Part shown: in pieces, positions 10,733 to 20,370 of the stretch | Numbering within the stretch: the first letter of the stretch is position 1 | Layout of the letters: each line of letters begins with the position of its first letter | NCBI GenBank assembly: GCA_025363655.1 | Contig: JANYDK010000071.1 | Location: forward strand, 186,001 to 250,000 | From: Deltaproteobacteria bacterium | GTDB lineage: Bacteria; Myxococcota_A; Polyangia; Polyangiales; JADJMO01 | Reading direction: 5' to 3' | DNA: 64,000 bases | Notes under the pieces: generated by a model | Told to the model about the DNA's origin: nothing | What the model saw: only the letters and a program-made list of their open reading frames with translations | The model's database searches: none | Program-made: the position numbers and the translations under genes

Positions 10733-11140
10733 TCAGACCTTCGAGGCCATTCGCCATCGATAGGCACGTAAGAGAAAGAGCCCGAAGAGGAGATTGCAGA
10801 GCGACATCGGAGGCAACGTCAGCTTGGCGAACCAAGTCGTGTCCCTCGCCACGAACGTGTAGGTGACGTCGGTGAAGATGTCGCTGAGGCGCACGCCTGC
10901 GATGACCGCCAGCCACACTGCGTCGCGCTTCCAGCGGACGAAGGCGATCGCCTGACAGGCGAGAAATGCAGCCCAATTCGCGCCACAACGACGGAGCAGG
11001 CCCTCCGGATCGTCGTACGCGGTGCCGTGGAAGACGGTGAACCAGAGCTGGGGAAAGCCGAACGACCAGACGACGAGCGTGAGGTCGAAGAGGACGAGGA
11101 AGCCGAGGAGGCCATGCACGCGCCGTTCGGTCGGTTCCAC
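10733..11140 (-). CDS. Hypothetical four-helix membrane protein
   Basis: 135-residue integral membrane protein with four predicted transmembrane segments (about 8-30, 50-70, 75-95 and 105-128) and a basic C-terminus (RAYRWRMASKV). I do not recognise the family. It is the first gene of the operon with the COG0523 GTPase (6-nt gap) and LysR, so a role in metal homeostasis is possible but unproved. The start ATG at 11140 gives a charged N-terminus followed directly by the first helix. The kinase gene upstream ends 28 nt away on the same strand. Confidence 0.7.
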   Translation of the reverse strand: MEPTERRVHGLLGFLVLFDLTLVVWSFGFPQLWFTVFHGTAYDDPEGLLRRCGANWAAFLACQAIAFVRWKRDAVWLAVIAGVRLSDIFTDVTYTFVARDTTWFAKLTLPPMSLCNLLFGLFLLRAYRWRMASKV

Positions 11141-11168
11141 GCTCAGCTCACCCTTCGTACTTGGGATT

Positions 11169-12554
<1,386 letters not shown>

Positions 12555-12651
12555 GAAGAGGCGAGCGTACCACGAGGGGCTCGAGCGTCAGGTTCGTGCC
12601 GCGCAGAAATTATCGAATGATTTTCATGGCTTGAGAAAAGTTCACGAAGCC

Positions 12652-12678
12652 TGTCGAACTCCTCGTCGGCCGCTCGAC
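12652..12678 (+). promoter_or_regulatory. Candidate ECF42-type promoter upstream of DoxX-like/YCII operon
   Basis: TGTCGA at 12652-12657, 17-nt spacer, CGAC at 12675-12678, then 4 nt and CCATGAAG. The same arrangement occurs at 22115-22141 before another YCII gene. As recalled from the literature, ECF42 sigma factors recognise TGTCGA at -35 and CG(A/T)C at -10. An ECF42-like sigma factor is encoded at 19081. Confidence 0.7.
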
Positions 12679-12742
12679 GTGTCCATGAAGGCGCAGGCTG
12701 GTGCCCGCCGGACCCCACGCTCGAACGACTTGGAGACCCGTC

Positions 12743-13186
12743 ATGAATGCCATCGAGAACGTGATCGAGAACGTGACCGAGAACGTGATCGCTCCTGCTC
12801 CCACCACCCCCGAGCTCGTCATGCGCGCGCCCCTTTGGTCCGGTCGCGTCCTCACCGGTCTGATCGTCGCGTTCTTGATGTTCGACGCGATCGGAAAGTT
12901 GATTCCGATTGCGCCGGTCGTCGAAGGCTCGCGGAAAGTAGGCATCGCCTACGAGGTCATTCGGCCCCTCGGCGTCGTGCTCGCGCTCTCGACGTTGCTC
13001 CACCTGATTCCGCGGACGCAGCTCGTCGGCGCGGTGCTCTTGACCGCGTACCTCGGCGGCGCGACGGCTACGCACGTGCGCATCGGTACGCCGTTCTGGT
13101 TCCCCGTCGTGATGGGCGTGCTCCTCTGGATTGCCTACACCCTGCGGAGCCCGAAGCTGCGCGCCCTCCTCGCCAAGGAGGGCTGA
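12743..13186 (+). CDS. DoxX-like membrane protein
   Basis: 147-residue membrane protein with four hydrophobic segments in the arrangement of the DoxX_2 family (LTGLIVAFLMFDAIGKLI, IRPLGVVLALSTLLHLI, LVGAVLLTAYLGGATATHV, FPVVMGVLLWIAYTLR). The conserved YLGGATATHVR stretch before the last helix is characteristic. The N-terminus has an ENVIENVTENVI repeat, encoded by a 12-nt repeat. The ATG at 12743 has GGAG about 8 nt upstream. Family members are often co-encoded with small DGPF/YCII proteins, as here, where the next gene lies 79 nt downstream. Expression probably depends on the ECF42-like promoter at 12652. Confidence 0.88.
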   Translation: MNAIENVIENVTENVIAPAPTTPELVMRAPLWSGRVLTGLIVAFLMFDAIGKLIPIAPVVEGSRKVGIAYEVIRPLGVVLALSTLLHLIPRTQLVGAVLLTAYLGGATATHVRIGTPFWFPVVMGVLLWIAYTLRSPKLRALLAKEG

Positions 13187-13265
13187 GGCGCATCGCACTC
13201 ATCGCCCTCATCGCACTGCGCGATTCATTCGTTTACGCACGTCACACACAGAGGAGACTCGAAAC

Positions 13266-14012
13266 ATGCGCTTCATGATCATGCACAAGCACGACGCCAA
13301 CACCGAAGCTGGCGTGATGCCGCCGGCGAAGCTCATTCAAGAGATGGGCGCGTTCATCGGCGAGTACTTGAAGGACGGTCGGTTCCTCGACGGCGCCGGG
13401 CTCGGTGCCAGCAAGACCCGCACGCGGATGATCTTCCGCGACGGGCGCAGCTCGGTGAAGCACGGCCCCTATCACGGTGAGCACGAGCTGCCGGCCTCCA
13501 CACTGCTCCTCAAGGTTCGCACGCGCGACGAGGCCATCGGCTGGGCCGAGCGCTACGGGAAAATTCTCGGCGACTGCGAGCTCGAGCTCGGCAAGATCAC
13601 CGAGCCCTGGGACCTCGGCGTGATGCCGATGCCGGAGAACCCGCCCCTGCAGATTCTCCTCATCGAAAAGGCCGACGAGGCGACCGAGGGCGGCGGACGC
13701 TCGTCGAAGACGAAGGGCGAGCTCACCCGTCTGCGCACCGAGATGACGAAGGCCGGCGTGCTCGTGAGCACGTTGCACCTGCAACCGAGCGCCAAGGCCA
13801 AGCGCCTCGTCTTCACCAAGAACGATCTGCGCGTGCTCGACGGACCGTTCGCCGAGTCGAAGGAGCTGATCGGCGGCTTCACGGTGATGGAGCTCGCCGG
13901 AGGTATGGACGAGGCGATCTCGATGTGCCGACGCTATGCGGAGATTCTCGGTGGAACGCTGGAGATCGACGTCCGCACCGTCGACACCAGCGAGCAAGCC
14001 GAGACGGTTTGA
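13266..14012 (+). CDS. Two-domain YCII (DGPF) protein
   Basis: 248 residues made of two YCII/DGPF units. The first (about 1-110) is divergent: it begins with MRFMIMHKHD and has HGPYHG where DGPF is expected. The second (about 125-240) carries RVLDGPFAESKELIGGF, the signature of the family, and the usual ferredoxin-like fold pattern. Small DGPF proteins are typical targets and neighbours of ECF42 sigma factors; their biochemical role is unclear, though YciI itself has a catalytic His-Asp pair. GAGGAG lies about 10 nt before the ATG. The 3' 185 bp (13812-13996) are duplicated at 17771-17954. Confidence 0.9.
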   Translation: MRFMIMHKHDANTEAGVMPPAKLIQEMGAFIGEYLKDGRFLDGAGLGASKTRTRMIFRDGRSSVKHGPYHGEHELPASTLLLKVRTRDEAIGWAERYGKILGDCELELGKITEPWDLGVMPMPENPPLQILLIEKADEATEGGGRSSKTKGELTRLRTEMTKAGVLVSTLHLQPSAKAKRLVFTKNDLRVLDGPFAESKELIGGFTVMELAGGMDEAISMCRRYAEILGGTLEIDVRTVDTSEQAETV

Positions 14013-14105
14013 ATCGACTCCTGTGTATTCTTCTCGCATACGGAAACATCGGGAGAGCCTCTCGGCTCACTGGCCAACACCGATCGCGAGAGTGATAGTC
14101 GGGAG

Positions 14106-15254
14106 ATGAATCTGCATCTCCGTGTCGTGCTCGTCGTGCTGGTCTTGGACGCGCTGGTCGGTTGCAGCAGCGCGTCCTCGCCCTCCCTCGGGACCGACGA
14201 CGACGCGGGAAATTCAGTCGATTCTGCGATCGACACGGGAACGCCGACGAGCGACGCGGGCGACTCGACTGGCGACGCGGTGACGTCGGACGCCGCGCCG
14301 ATCACCGCACCGGCCGACACCTGGACTTGGATCGACTTCCCCGACAGCAAGTGTGCGTCGGGGACGACGACCGGAATCGGGGTGAATCTGCATCCCGGGA
14401 GCAAGAAGCTCCTCGTCTATCTCGAAGGTGGCGGCTCGTGCACCGATGGACAGACCTGTTGGGTGACGCCCAATCCGCAGGGATACACCTCGGGGTATGG
14501 CGCGGCCGAGTTCGCGAAAGAGTCGGCGGTGAAGAACAGGCCGATGATGGGGCGTGACGCGTCGTCGGGGAGCCCGTTCATCGACGCCAACCTCGTCTTC
14601 GTCCCGTACTGCACAGGCGACTATCACAGCGGCACCAAGATGAAGACGCTCGACGTGCCCGGCGGATCGCCGCGAGACACGTATTTCTGGGGTGGACGCG
14701 ATCTCGATCTCTTCCTCGCACGGCTGCAGGCGACGGTGCCCGACGCCGATCACGTGTGGCTCGCGGGAGGGAGCGCAGGAGCCGTCGCGACGGTGCTCGA
14801 CTACCACAAGGTGCAGAGCGCGTTCGGCGTGCGCACCGACGTCATCGACGACTCGGGCCCTCCGCTCGGCATCGTCACCGACGGGACCACTCTCGCGCTC
14901 TGGGGGACGCAACTCGCGTCGAGCTGCAGCTCCTGTCGCACGCTCGAAGAGGTGATGCTGGACATTCGCGCGACGCACCCCGAGAGCCGATTCGCCTACA
15001 TCGGCTTTCAATACGACGTCGTCGTCGCCAACGGATATGGCCTCGCGATTGCCGATTACCCGACAGCGCTCGAGAAGCTGCTGACCGACATGAAAGGCGA
15101 CGCCAACTTCCAGAGCTTCGTCGTCCAGAACGCGAAGAGCAAGCCGCAGCACGTGGTCGAGAATCACTTCGACGACGCGACGATGACGAAGGCGGTGGAA
15201 GCGTGGCTGACGACGATGGTGAGTGATGGAGCGTGGTCGAGCGTGAAGTATTGA
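14106..15254 (+). CDS. Pectin acetylesterase/Notum-family lipoprotein
   Basis: 382-residue exported lipoprotein. The signal MNLHLRVVLVVLVLDALVGC ends in a lipobox Cys, followed by a long Asp/Ser/Thr-rich linker to about residue 70. The catalytic part has LLVYLEGGGSC (oxyanion region), VFVPYCTGDYHSG, and the nucleophile elbow AGGSAGA, all typical of the pectinacetylesterase/Notum carboxylesterase fold; the closing QHVVENHF likely supplies the His. It would remove acetyl or other acyl groups from polysaccharides or proteins outside the cell. Start has GGGAG directly upstream. Monocistronic, convergent with the next lipoprotein gene. Confidence 0.88.
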   Translation: MNLHLRVVLVVLVLDALVGCSSASSPSLGTDDDAGNSVDSAIDTGTPTSDAGDSTGDAVTSDAAPITAPADTWTWIDFPDSKCASGTTTGIGVNLHPGSKKLLVYLEGGGSCTDGQTCWVTPNPQGYTSGYGAAEFAKESAVKNRPMMGRDASSGSPFIDANLVFVPYCTGDYHSGTKMKTLDVPGGSPRDTYFWGGRDLDLFLARLQATVPDADHVWLAGGSAGAVATVLDYHKVQSAFGVRTDVIDDSGPPLGIVTDGTTLALWGTQLASSCSSCRTLEEVMLDIRATHPESRFAYIGFQYDVVVANGYGLAIADYPTALEKLLTDMKGDANFQSFVVQNAKSKPQHVVENHFDDATMTKAVEAWLTTMVSDGAWSSVKY

Positions 15255-15391
15255 GGATCGAGGATCGAGGGGATCAGAGCGGCGGTTGCGCGTGGGGGGA
15301 GCCGGGGGCAGTGTCGCCGTGGGTGTTCGTGGTGGGTGTCGGCGCGCTCGCGGGGCCCCCGCAGGGCTGTTCGCTTAGGTCGCGACGTGCC

Positions 15392-16618
15392 TCACGGGGT
15401 CAGCACCAAAATCGGATAGAAATGCTTCTCCTCGGCCGTGCTCGAAACGACGGTGACGAGCTCGGTGTGGTAGTTCCCCGCCGCCTTCACGCCGATGGTG
15501 AGGTGCGCGACGACGCCGTTGTTCAGTTGGTCGACGTCGAGATCGAGGTGTAGGTGACCGACGTCGGTCCAGAGACCGTCGATCATCGCGTTGCCCTCGA
15601 CGACATGCAGGTTCCAGTCGGTCCTGGCCGCGAAGCTGTATCCGTACAGCTCGACGACCTGGCTCTCGCCTGCCGCGATGGTGATTCCCTTCACGCTGTC
15701 GGGCACGGTTACGTTGAAGAAGGGCGTCGCGGGAGCCGGCACGCAGGGGTAGTGGTTGGCATCGGCCGCCGCGTTCGACCACGAGCGCTGCACGTAGAAC
15801 TCGAAGCCCGGTTCCTTGTCTTGATATTCGGCTGTCGGCTCCCACTGGCAGAGATCGGCGGCCTCGGTCGCCCCGCCAAAGAGCGTGTTCCATGCCATCA
15901 GAGTTCTATCGAGATAGGCATAACCGTGACCGAGATCGGGATCGGTGGCGACCTCGACGAGCTCGTGGGCGACGTCCTGCGTGCGATCGGCCGAGCCCGC
16001 CGGGATGATCGCGTAGCGGATGCTCTTGCCGTCGATGTTGGCGCTGGCGTGATGAGGGAGCCCTATCGCCGACACGTTCTTCGTCTTCGGCGAAACATAT
16101 ATGACGTAGACCGCACCCTCCGGGGTGGGCAATTTGCCGGAGTGGACGAGTGCGGTCATGAGCACCGTCTCGTCGTCGGCCTCTCCGCGAAGGCCGATTC
16201 GGGCGGGCGGCTCGTCGGTCAGTCGCACATGGTTCGCGGGGCCGCTCTTCGCCGGCGAAATCCCATACTCGCTCGTCGTCTCTCGCCAATAGGCGCTGTC
16301 TCCGAGCTGATCGGCGAACGCCTCCAGCCGATCGACGTTGGTGTTGTCGGAATAGGTGACCGTGACGAAGGTCGGCGACGGCAGCACCACCGACGCGCGC
16401 TTCACCAGCCGAGGGAGATCGGGCGTCAGGGCCGGAAAGGGAATCGGCGGAGCGGTGTCGAGCGTGCTGGAGTCGTCACGACCATCCGCGCCAGCGTCCG
16501 ACGGCGGGAGACCGACGTCACTCGCGTCACTTGCCGGAAGAGCATTCGTGGAAGGGTCAGACGAGCCACAGCCTGCGAGCAGAACGGCGAGACCGAGCGG
16601 GATGCGGGCGAGATGCAT
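15392..16618 (-). CDS. Lipoprotein with HELVE zinc-protease-like motif
   Basis: 408-residue lipoprotein. The ATG at 16618 starts MHLARIPLGLAVLLAGCG, a clean lipoprotein signal with Cys17. After a Ser/Asp linker, a domain of about 220 residues follows with H218-E-L-V-E222 in the context DVAHELVEVATDPDLG. This HExxE-x4-DP arrangement resembles a metallopeptidase helix but lacks the second His of HExxH, so activity is uncertain. The last 100 residues are beta-rich. I do not recognise a named family. It converges on the pectin acetylesterase gene and is followed on the same strand upstream by another lipoprotein gene at 16759-17598. Confidence 0.7.
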   Translation of the reverse strand: MHLARIPLGLAVLLAGCGSSDPSTNALPASDASDVGLPPSDAGADGRDDSSTLDTAPPIPFPALTPDLPRLVKRASVVLPSPTFVTVTYSDNTNVDRLEAFADQLGDSAYWRETTSEYGISPAKSGPANHVRLTDEPPARIGLRGEADDETVLMTALVHSGKLPTPEGAVYVIYVSPKTKNVSAIGLPHHASANIDGKSIRYAIIPAGSADRTQDVAHELVEVATDPDLGHGYAYLDRTLMAWNTLFGGATEAADLCQWEPTAEYQDKEPGFEFYVQRSWSNAAADANHYPCVPAPATPFFNVTVPDSVKGITIAAGESQVVELYGYSFAARTDWNLHVVEGNAMIDGLWTDVGHLHLDLDVDQLNNGVVAHLTIGVKAAGNYHTELVTVVSSTAEEKHFYPILVLTP

Positions 16619-16758
16619 GCGAGCCTTTCCAGCGCCGACGAGCGCCAACCCGCAGCGTGCCACGCACGTCCGGTTCCCGGCTGTATCCCGTGGGGAAAGA
16701 CCCCGCGCAACGTCGCACGGACACTCGTTTGGGCCAGCGCAAGTACCGCCCGTCGCGC

Positions 16759-17598
16759 TCAAAGCTTCAAAAACGACTTTCGCTTCGCCTCGTCGTTGGG
16801 CACGAAGGCTCCGAGCACCCCCGCGCGTGAACAGAGGCGAAAATACTCCTTCCGCCCATTGCTCTTTCCGGTCGCCTTGTCCCAGTCGATGGCTGTGTAG
16901 TGGAGGAGGAATTGCCCACGATAGGGGCCACTCGCGATCTCCTCTCCGGACCCCGGAAGCATCACGTCCTTGCCGCTCGCGAGCTCTCGGATGTGCGTGT
17001 CGTCGCCATGCGGGGCGGCCGGAGAGGGGTTGGTTCGATAGATCACCGCCGCTGCGTCGAGCGTGAAGTCAGGGCCAGACACGTTGGCGAAGTTGCCGTC
17101 GTGCACGGTCGGGGATTCACTCGCCTGCAACAGACGCGGCGCGCTGCCCGACGCGAGGTACCAGAGGTCGTCGCATTGACCGCCACCCTCGTCGTACGGG
17201 AGGGCGCACGCGCTCGCGGACCGACGACGAATGAAGGCTATTTGCAGGCGATCGGGCGAGAGCACGGCGACGAGCACATCACCGAGGCGAGTCACACGCG
17301 CCTCTCCGGAGGCAAACTCGGCGACCACGTCGCCAGCATCGACGCGCACGCGAAGAGCCTTCGCGAACACGGTCGTCACGATGCCTGCCGACGCGGTGGC
17401 CGATGCCGTTACTGCCGAAGTCGCTGATGGCGTCGCTGATGTCGCTGCCGGAAGTGCTGTGGTTGCTGATGATGATGCCGAACTCGACGTGCTCGAGGTC
17501 GACGGTTCGGGCCGTGGCGCGTCGGTCTGCGTGCGACAGGCCGCCAGGCACGCGAGAAACGCGGCCCGCGAGAGGGTGAGTTGCCCGACGAAAGCCAT
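16759..17598 (-). CDS. Hypothetical lipoprotein with Ser/Ala/Thr-rich linker
   Basis: 279-residue exported protein. The ATG at 17598 gives MAFVGQLTLSRAAFLACLAAC, a lipoprotein signal; a longer upstream frame would bury this signal and is rejected. Residues 25-75 are almost only Ser, Ala, Thr and Pro, a flexible cell-wall-spanning linker. The remaining 200 residues look like a beta-propeller-type fold with repeated short strands (VVAEFASGEARV, DTHIRELASGKDVML), but no family is recognised. It lies 140 nt upstream of, and co-directional with, the HELVE lipoprotein gene. Probably outer-membrane attached. Confidence 0.65.
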   Translation of the reverse strand: MAFVGQLTLSRAAFLACLAACRTQTDAPRPEPSTSSTSSSASSSATTALPAATSATPSATSAVTASATASAGIVTTVFAKALRVRVDAGDVVAEFASGEARVTRLGDVLVAVLSPDRLQIAFIRRRSASACALPYDEGGGQCDDLWYLASGSAPRLLQASESPTVHDGNFANVSGPDFTLDAAAVIYRTNPSPAAPHGDDTHIRELASGKDVMLPGSGEEIASGPYRGQFLLHYTAIDWDKATGKSNGRKEYFRLCSRAGVLGAFVPNDEAKRKSFLKL

Positions 17599-17663
17599 GG
17601 GCGTGAAACGTGCGAGAGGGCCGGCCAATTCACCGATTCCCCGTGCGCGCCTCTCGTAGGCGC

Positions 17664-17769
17664 TCAGCGCGCCGGCACCTGCTCTCCGGTGTGCAACTCC
17701 GCCGTGCCCGCCGCCCAACTCCACTTCGGCGCGCCATCGCCGACCACTCCTTCAACCGCGCGGGAGCCG
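17664..17769 (-). pseudogene. Possible C-terminal remnant of an unidentified gene
   Basis: On the minus strand an open frame of about 35 codons ends in TGA at 17666-17664. Its translation (ending WAAGTAELHTGEQVPAR in part) reads like a genuine protein C-terminus but has no start and stops being recognisable exactly where the duplicated YCII sequence begins (17771). Origin unknown; coding status is an inference from its appearance. Confidence 0.3.
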
Positions 17770-17770
17770 G

Positions 17771-17967
17771 TTCACCAAGACGATCTACGCGTGCTCGACG
17801 GACCGTTCGCCGAGTCGAAGGAGCTGATCGGCGGCTTCACGGTGATGGAGCTCGCCGGAGGCATGGACGAGGCCATCGCGATGTGCCGGCGCTATGCGGA
17901 GATTCTCGGTGGAACGCTGGAGATCGACGTCCGCACCGTGGACACCAGCGAGCAGCCGGCGGGCTAA
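17771..17967 (+). pseudogene. Truncated duplicate of the YCII gene
   Basis: 184 bp (17771-17954) matching the last quarter of the YCII gene at 13812-13996 with about 96% identity. One base is missing near the left end (AAGAACGAT versus AAGACGAT). Of the six substitutions seen, five are synonymous third-position changes and one is Ser to Ala, so the copy was under selection before truncation. It retains the DGPFAESKELIGGF signature and a stop codon at 17965, but lacks its 5' three quarters and any evident start or ribosome binding site. An accidental chimeric frame opens upstream; I do not think it is a gene. Confidence 0.8.
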
Positions 17968-18001
17968 AAATCGCACGCCCGAAAAAAATCGTCATCTAAG
18001 G

Positions 18002-18029
18002 TGTCCGGATCTGCCCTCGGTCGATCGTC
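18002..18029 (+). promoter_or_regulatory. Weak ECF42-like promoter before the GST-YCII-sigma operon
   Basis: TGTCCG at 18002-18007 and CGTC at 18026-18029, spaced by 18 nt, directly upstream of the GST start at 18038. This departs from the TGTCGA-N17-CGAC form of the other two sites by one base and one nt of spacing. If used, the GST mRNA would be nearly leaderless. Confidence 0.35.
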
Positions 18030-18037
18030 GTCTAGAC

Positions 18038-18688
18038 ATGACGATCCTCATCTACCGCAGTCAGTTTCCGTTCACCCGTGACGCCCGCGTGCGCTGCATG
18101 CTCGAAGAGCTCGGCGTGCCTTACGAGACCGCGATGGTGCACCTCCTCGGCGACACGAGCGCCTTCCAGAAGGTGCACCCGCGCGGGAAAGTGCCCTTCC
18201 TCGTCGAAGACGATCGCCAGGGCGAGCGGCTCGCGATCTCCGAGTCGGGCGCGATTCTGCTTCACCTCGCGGAGAAGCACGACGTCGAGGGGAAGCTCCT
18301 TCCGCGCAATTCGCTCGAACGCGCGCGGGTTTATCAGTGGCTCTTCCACACGGTGACCGAGATCGATCCGGCGCTGGGGGGCGTCTTCGCCAACAAAGTC
18401 TTCTTCAAGGGCAAAGAGGGCGCGGAAGAAGCGGCGCGAGCGAGCGAGGCGATTTTCGCCAAATTGACGGGGTTTCTCGAGGCGGCGCTCGATGGCCACG
18501 AGTTCCTCGTCGGCGACAAGCTGAGCCTGGCCGACCTCGCGCTCGTCGTCACCCTCGATTGGGGCGCGCGCGTCGGTGCGCTCACGAGCTACCCTCGCAT
18601 CGCCGCGTATCATGCACGGCTTGCCAGTCGCCCGGCCATCGCCAAGGTGCTGGGCGAGGCGGCGCCGAAATCGACCGTCGCCGCGTGA
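18038..18688 (+). CDS. Glutathione S-transferase family protein
   Basis: 216-residue cytosolic GST. The thioredoxin-like N-terminal domain (1-80) shows SQFPFTRDARVRCMLEELGVPY in pieces and the cis-Pro segment GKVPFL, then ISESGAIL, the glutathione gamma-glutamyl contact (ES). The all-alpha C-terminal domain holds FLVGDKLSLADLAL, the N-capping box. It probably conjugates or binds glutathione-like thiols; the substrate is unknown. The ATG at 18038 sits close to the candidate promoter at 18002, so the message may be leaderless. It is followed after 36 nt by a YCII gene and then the ECF sigma gene, suggesting one stress operon. Confidence 0.92.
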   Translation: MTILIYRSQFPFTRDARVRCMLEELGVPYETAMVHLLGDTSAFQKVHPRGKVPFLVEDDRQGERLAISESGAILLHLAEKHDVEGKLLPRNSLERARVYQWLFHTVTEIDPALGGVFANKVFFKGKEGAEEAARASEAIFAKLTGFLEAALDGHEFLVGDKLSLADLALVVTLDWGARVGALTSYPRIAAYHARLASRPAIAKVLGEAAPKSTVAA

Positions 18689-18724
18689 GTCCGGCGACCG
18701 AGTGAAGCGCGTCGGAGAACCCAC

Positions 18725-19075
18725 ATGCCCAAATTCCTCTACGTGTTTCGCGGTGGTGCCCGGGTGACTCCCGGGCTCTCGCCGACCGAGCTGCAAGCGC
18801 ACCTGAAGAAGTGGACCGATTGGGTGACCGAGCTGACGAAAGCGGGGAAACATGTCCCCGGGGGGTATCCCGTCGACAGCGCGGGCAAGACGTTGCGCGG
18901 CCGTGAACGCACCATGACCGACGGGCCGTACGCCGAATCGAAAGATCTGGTGATTGGCAATCTGGTCGTGGAGGCGGCGTCGCTCGAAGAAGCAGCGCGG
19001 CTCGCGGAAGGCTGCCCGGTCTTGGAGTACGACGGCTCCGTCGAGGTACGGCCGATCCTCGAGCGAACGAGCTGA
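18725..19075 (+). CDS. YCII (DGPF) family protein
   Basis: 116-residue single-domain member of the YCII family: MPKFLYVFRGG strand, GKHVPGGYPVDSAGKTLRG, then TMTDGPYAESKDLVIGNLVVEAASLEEA, where DGPY replaces DGPF. It immediately precedes the ECF sigma gene with a 5-nt gap, the conserved arrangement for ECF42 groups, where the small DGPF protein is the partner and target of the sigma factor. Its role is unknown; a ligand-binding or oxidative-stress function has been suggested for the family. ATG at 18725 is preceded by GGAGAA. Confidence 0.93.
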   Translation: MPKFLYVFRGGARVTPGLSPTELQAHLKKWTDWVTELTKAGKHVPGGYPVDSAGKTLRGRERTMTDGPYAESKDLVIGNLVVEAASLEEAARLAEGCPVLEYDGSVEVRPILERTS

Positions 19076-19080
19076 AGCGG

Positions 19081-20370
19081 ATGCCCGCTGGTGACGCGGA
19101 CGACTCGGTGCGCCCGGCCGCGATCGCGGAAGATCTCTTCCGTCGAGAATCGGCGCGCCTGGTCGCCGCGCTCACCCGTCTGCTCGGGCCGGCGCAGCTC
19201 GCGTTGGCGGAGGACGTCGTCCAAGACGCCCTCGTGACGGCGCTCCACGCCTGGCGATTCGGCCTGCCCGATGACCCCCGGGGGTGGATTCTCACCACCG
19301 CGAAGAATCGCGCCATCGATGCCATTCGCAAGAGCCGCCGGCTCGTGGCGTTGCCGAGCGAGTCCGTCGACGAGGCGCTCTCCGATTCGCTTTCGGACGC
19401 CCTCTCCGACGCGTTCTCCGACGCGAACGACGAGGACAACCAGCTGGCGATGATGTTCTCGTGTTGTCACGACGAGCTCTCCGATGACACGCGCGTGACC
19501 CTGATTTTACGCTTCCTCTGCGGTCTCGGGCCGCGGGAGATCGCCCGCGCTTACCTCGTCGACACCGACACCATCGATCGGCGGATTCATCGCGGCCGCA
19601 AACGGCTCGAGTCGCTCGGACGTCTCCACGACGTGCACGCACCGAAGGAGGCGCAGGCGCGTCTCCCCTCGGTGCTACGCGCGCTCTATCTCCTCTTCAA
19701 CGAGGGCTATCACGGGAGCGACGACGACAATCCACTGCGAGCGTCGATGTGCTCGGAGGCGTTGCGACTCGTCGATCTCCTGCTCGGCTCGGAGGTGACG
19801 ACGACGCCCGAGGTGCACGCGCTCGCGGCCCTCTTTTGCTCGAGCGCCGCGCGCCTCTCCACGCGCACCGACGCCGACGGGGTCTTCGTGCCCCTCTCCG
19901 AACAAGATCGAAGTCGATGGAGCCGCGAGCTCATCGAGCGAGGTGTCGTCCATCTGGCCGAGTCGGCGAGCGGCGTGCACTTGTCGCGCTGGCACCTCGA
20001 AGCGGGCATCGCCTGTGAGCATGCGATCGCCACGTCCGTCGAGACCACGAATTGGACGAGAATTCTCGGCCTCTACGACGCGCTCCTGACGATCGTCCCC
20101 GGACCGGTGGTGGCGCTCAATCGAGCGCTCGCGGTCGCCGAAATTCATGGCCCGAAGGCCGGTCGCGACGCGCTCGACGCGCTCGAAGGCGATCGTCGCC
20201 TGGACACGTATCCCTTCTATTGGGCAGCACTCGCCGATGTCGCGCGGCGCGCGGAAGACTTCGACGAGGCCACGCGGTGCTACGAGCGCGCCATCGCCGT
20301 CGCCCGCAGTCGCGCCGAACGAACGGCGTGTGAACGAAGACTGGAAGAATCACGCCTTCGTCGGCGATGA
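19081..20370 (+). CDS. ECF sigma factor of the ECF42 type with TPR-like C-terminal extension
   Basis: 429 residues. Sigma2 region at about 15-85 (AEDVVQDALVTAL, WILTTAKNRAIDAIR), sigma4 at about 125-190 (LILRFLCGLGPREIARAYLV, helix-turn-helix), then a 240-residue C-terminal extension (LLFNEGYHGS, GPVVALNRALAVAEIHG, PFYWAALADVARRAEDFDEA) of the DUF6596/TPR kind that defines ECF42-like factors and replaces a classical anti-sigma factor. The linker between sigma2 and sigma4 (98-117) carries an unusual LSDSLSDALSDAFSDA repeat. It directs RNA polymerase to promoters of DGPF genes. It overlaps the convergent YdeI-like gene by 21 nt. Confidence 0.93.
   Translation: MPAGDADDSVRPAAIAEDLFRRESARLVAALTRLLGPAQLALAEDVVQDALVTALHAWRFGLPDDPRGWILTTAKNRAIDAIRKSRRLVALPSESVDEALSDSLSDALSDAFSDANDEDNQLAMMFSCCHDELSDDTRVTLILRFLCGLGPREIARAYLVDTDTIDRRIHRGRKRLESLGRLHDVHAPKEAQARLPSVLRALYLLFNEGYHGSDDDNPLRASMCSEALRLVDLLLGSEVTTTPEVHALAALFCSSAARLSTRTDADGVFVPLSEQDRSRWSRELIERGVVHLAESASGVHLSRWHLEAGIACEHAIATSVETTNWTRILGLYDALLTIVPGPVVALNRALAVAEIHGPKAGRDALDALEGDRRLDTYPFYWAALADVARRAEDFDEATRCYERAIAVARSRAERTACERRLEESRLRRR

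Larger units (their letters stand above)
17599..18037. other. Rearranged intergenic region with two gene fragments
   Basis: 439 nt without an intact gene. It contains the 3' remnant of a YCII gene (17771-17967, plus), a possible 3' remnant of an unrelated gene (17664-17769, minus) directly abutting it, and a weak ECF42-like promoter before the GST gene (18002-18029). The left half also holds the upstream region of the lipoprotein starting at 17598. Confidence 0.6.

Noticed and set aside
17581-17770. Possible extended start of the truncated YCII copy
   Set aside because: The 60-odd codons before the homologous part are unrelated to YCII and lack a ribosome binding site; a chance chimeric frame.
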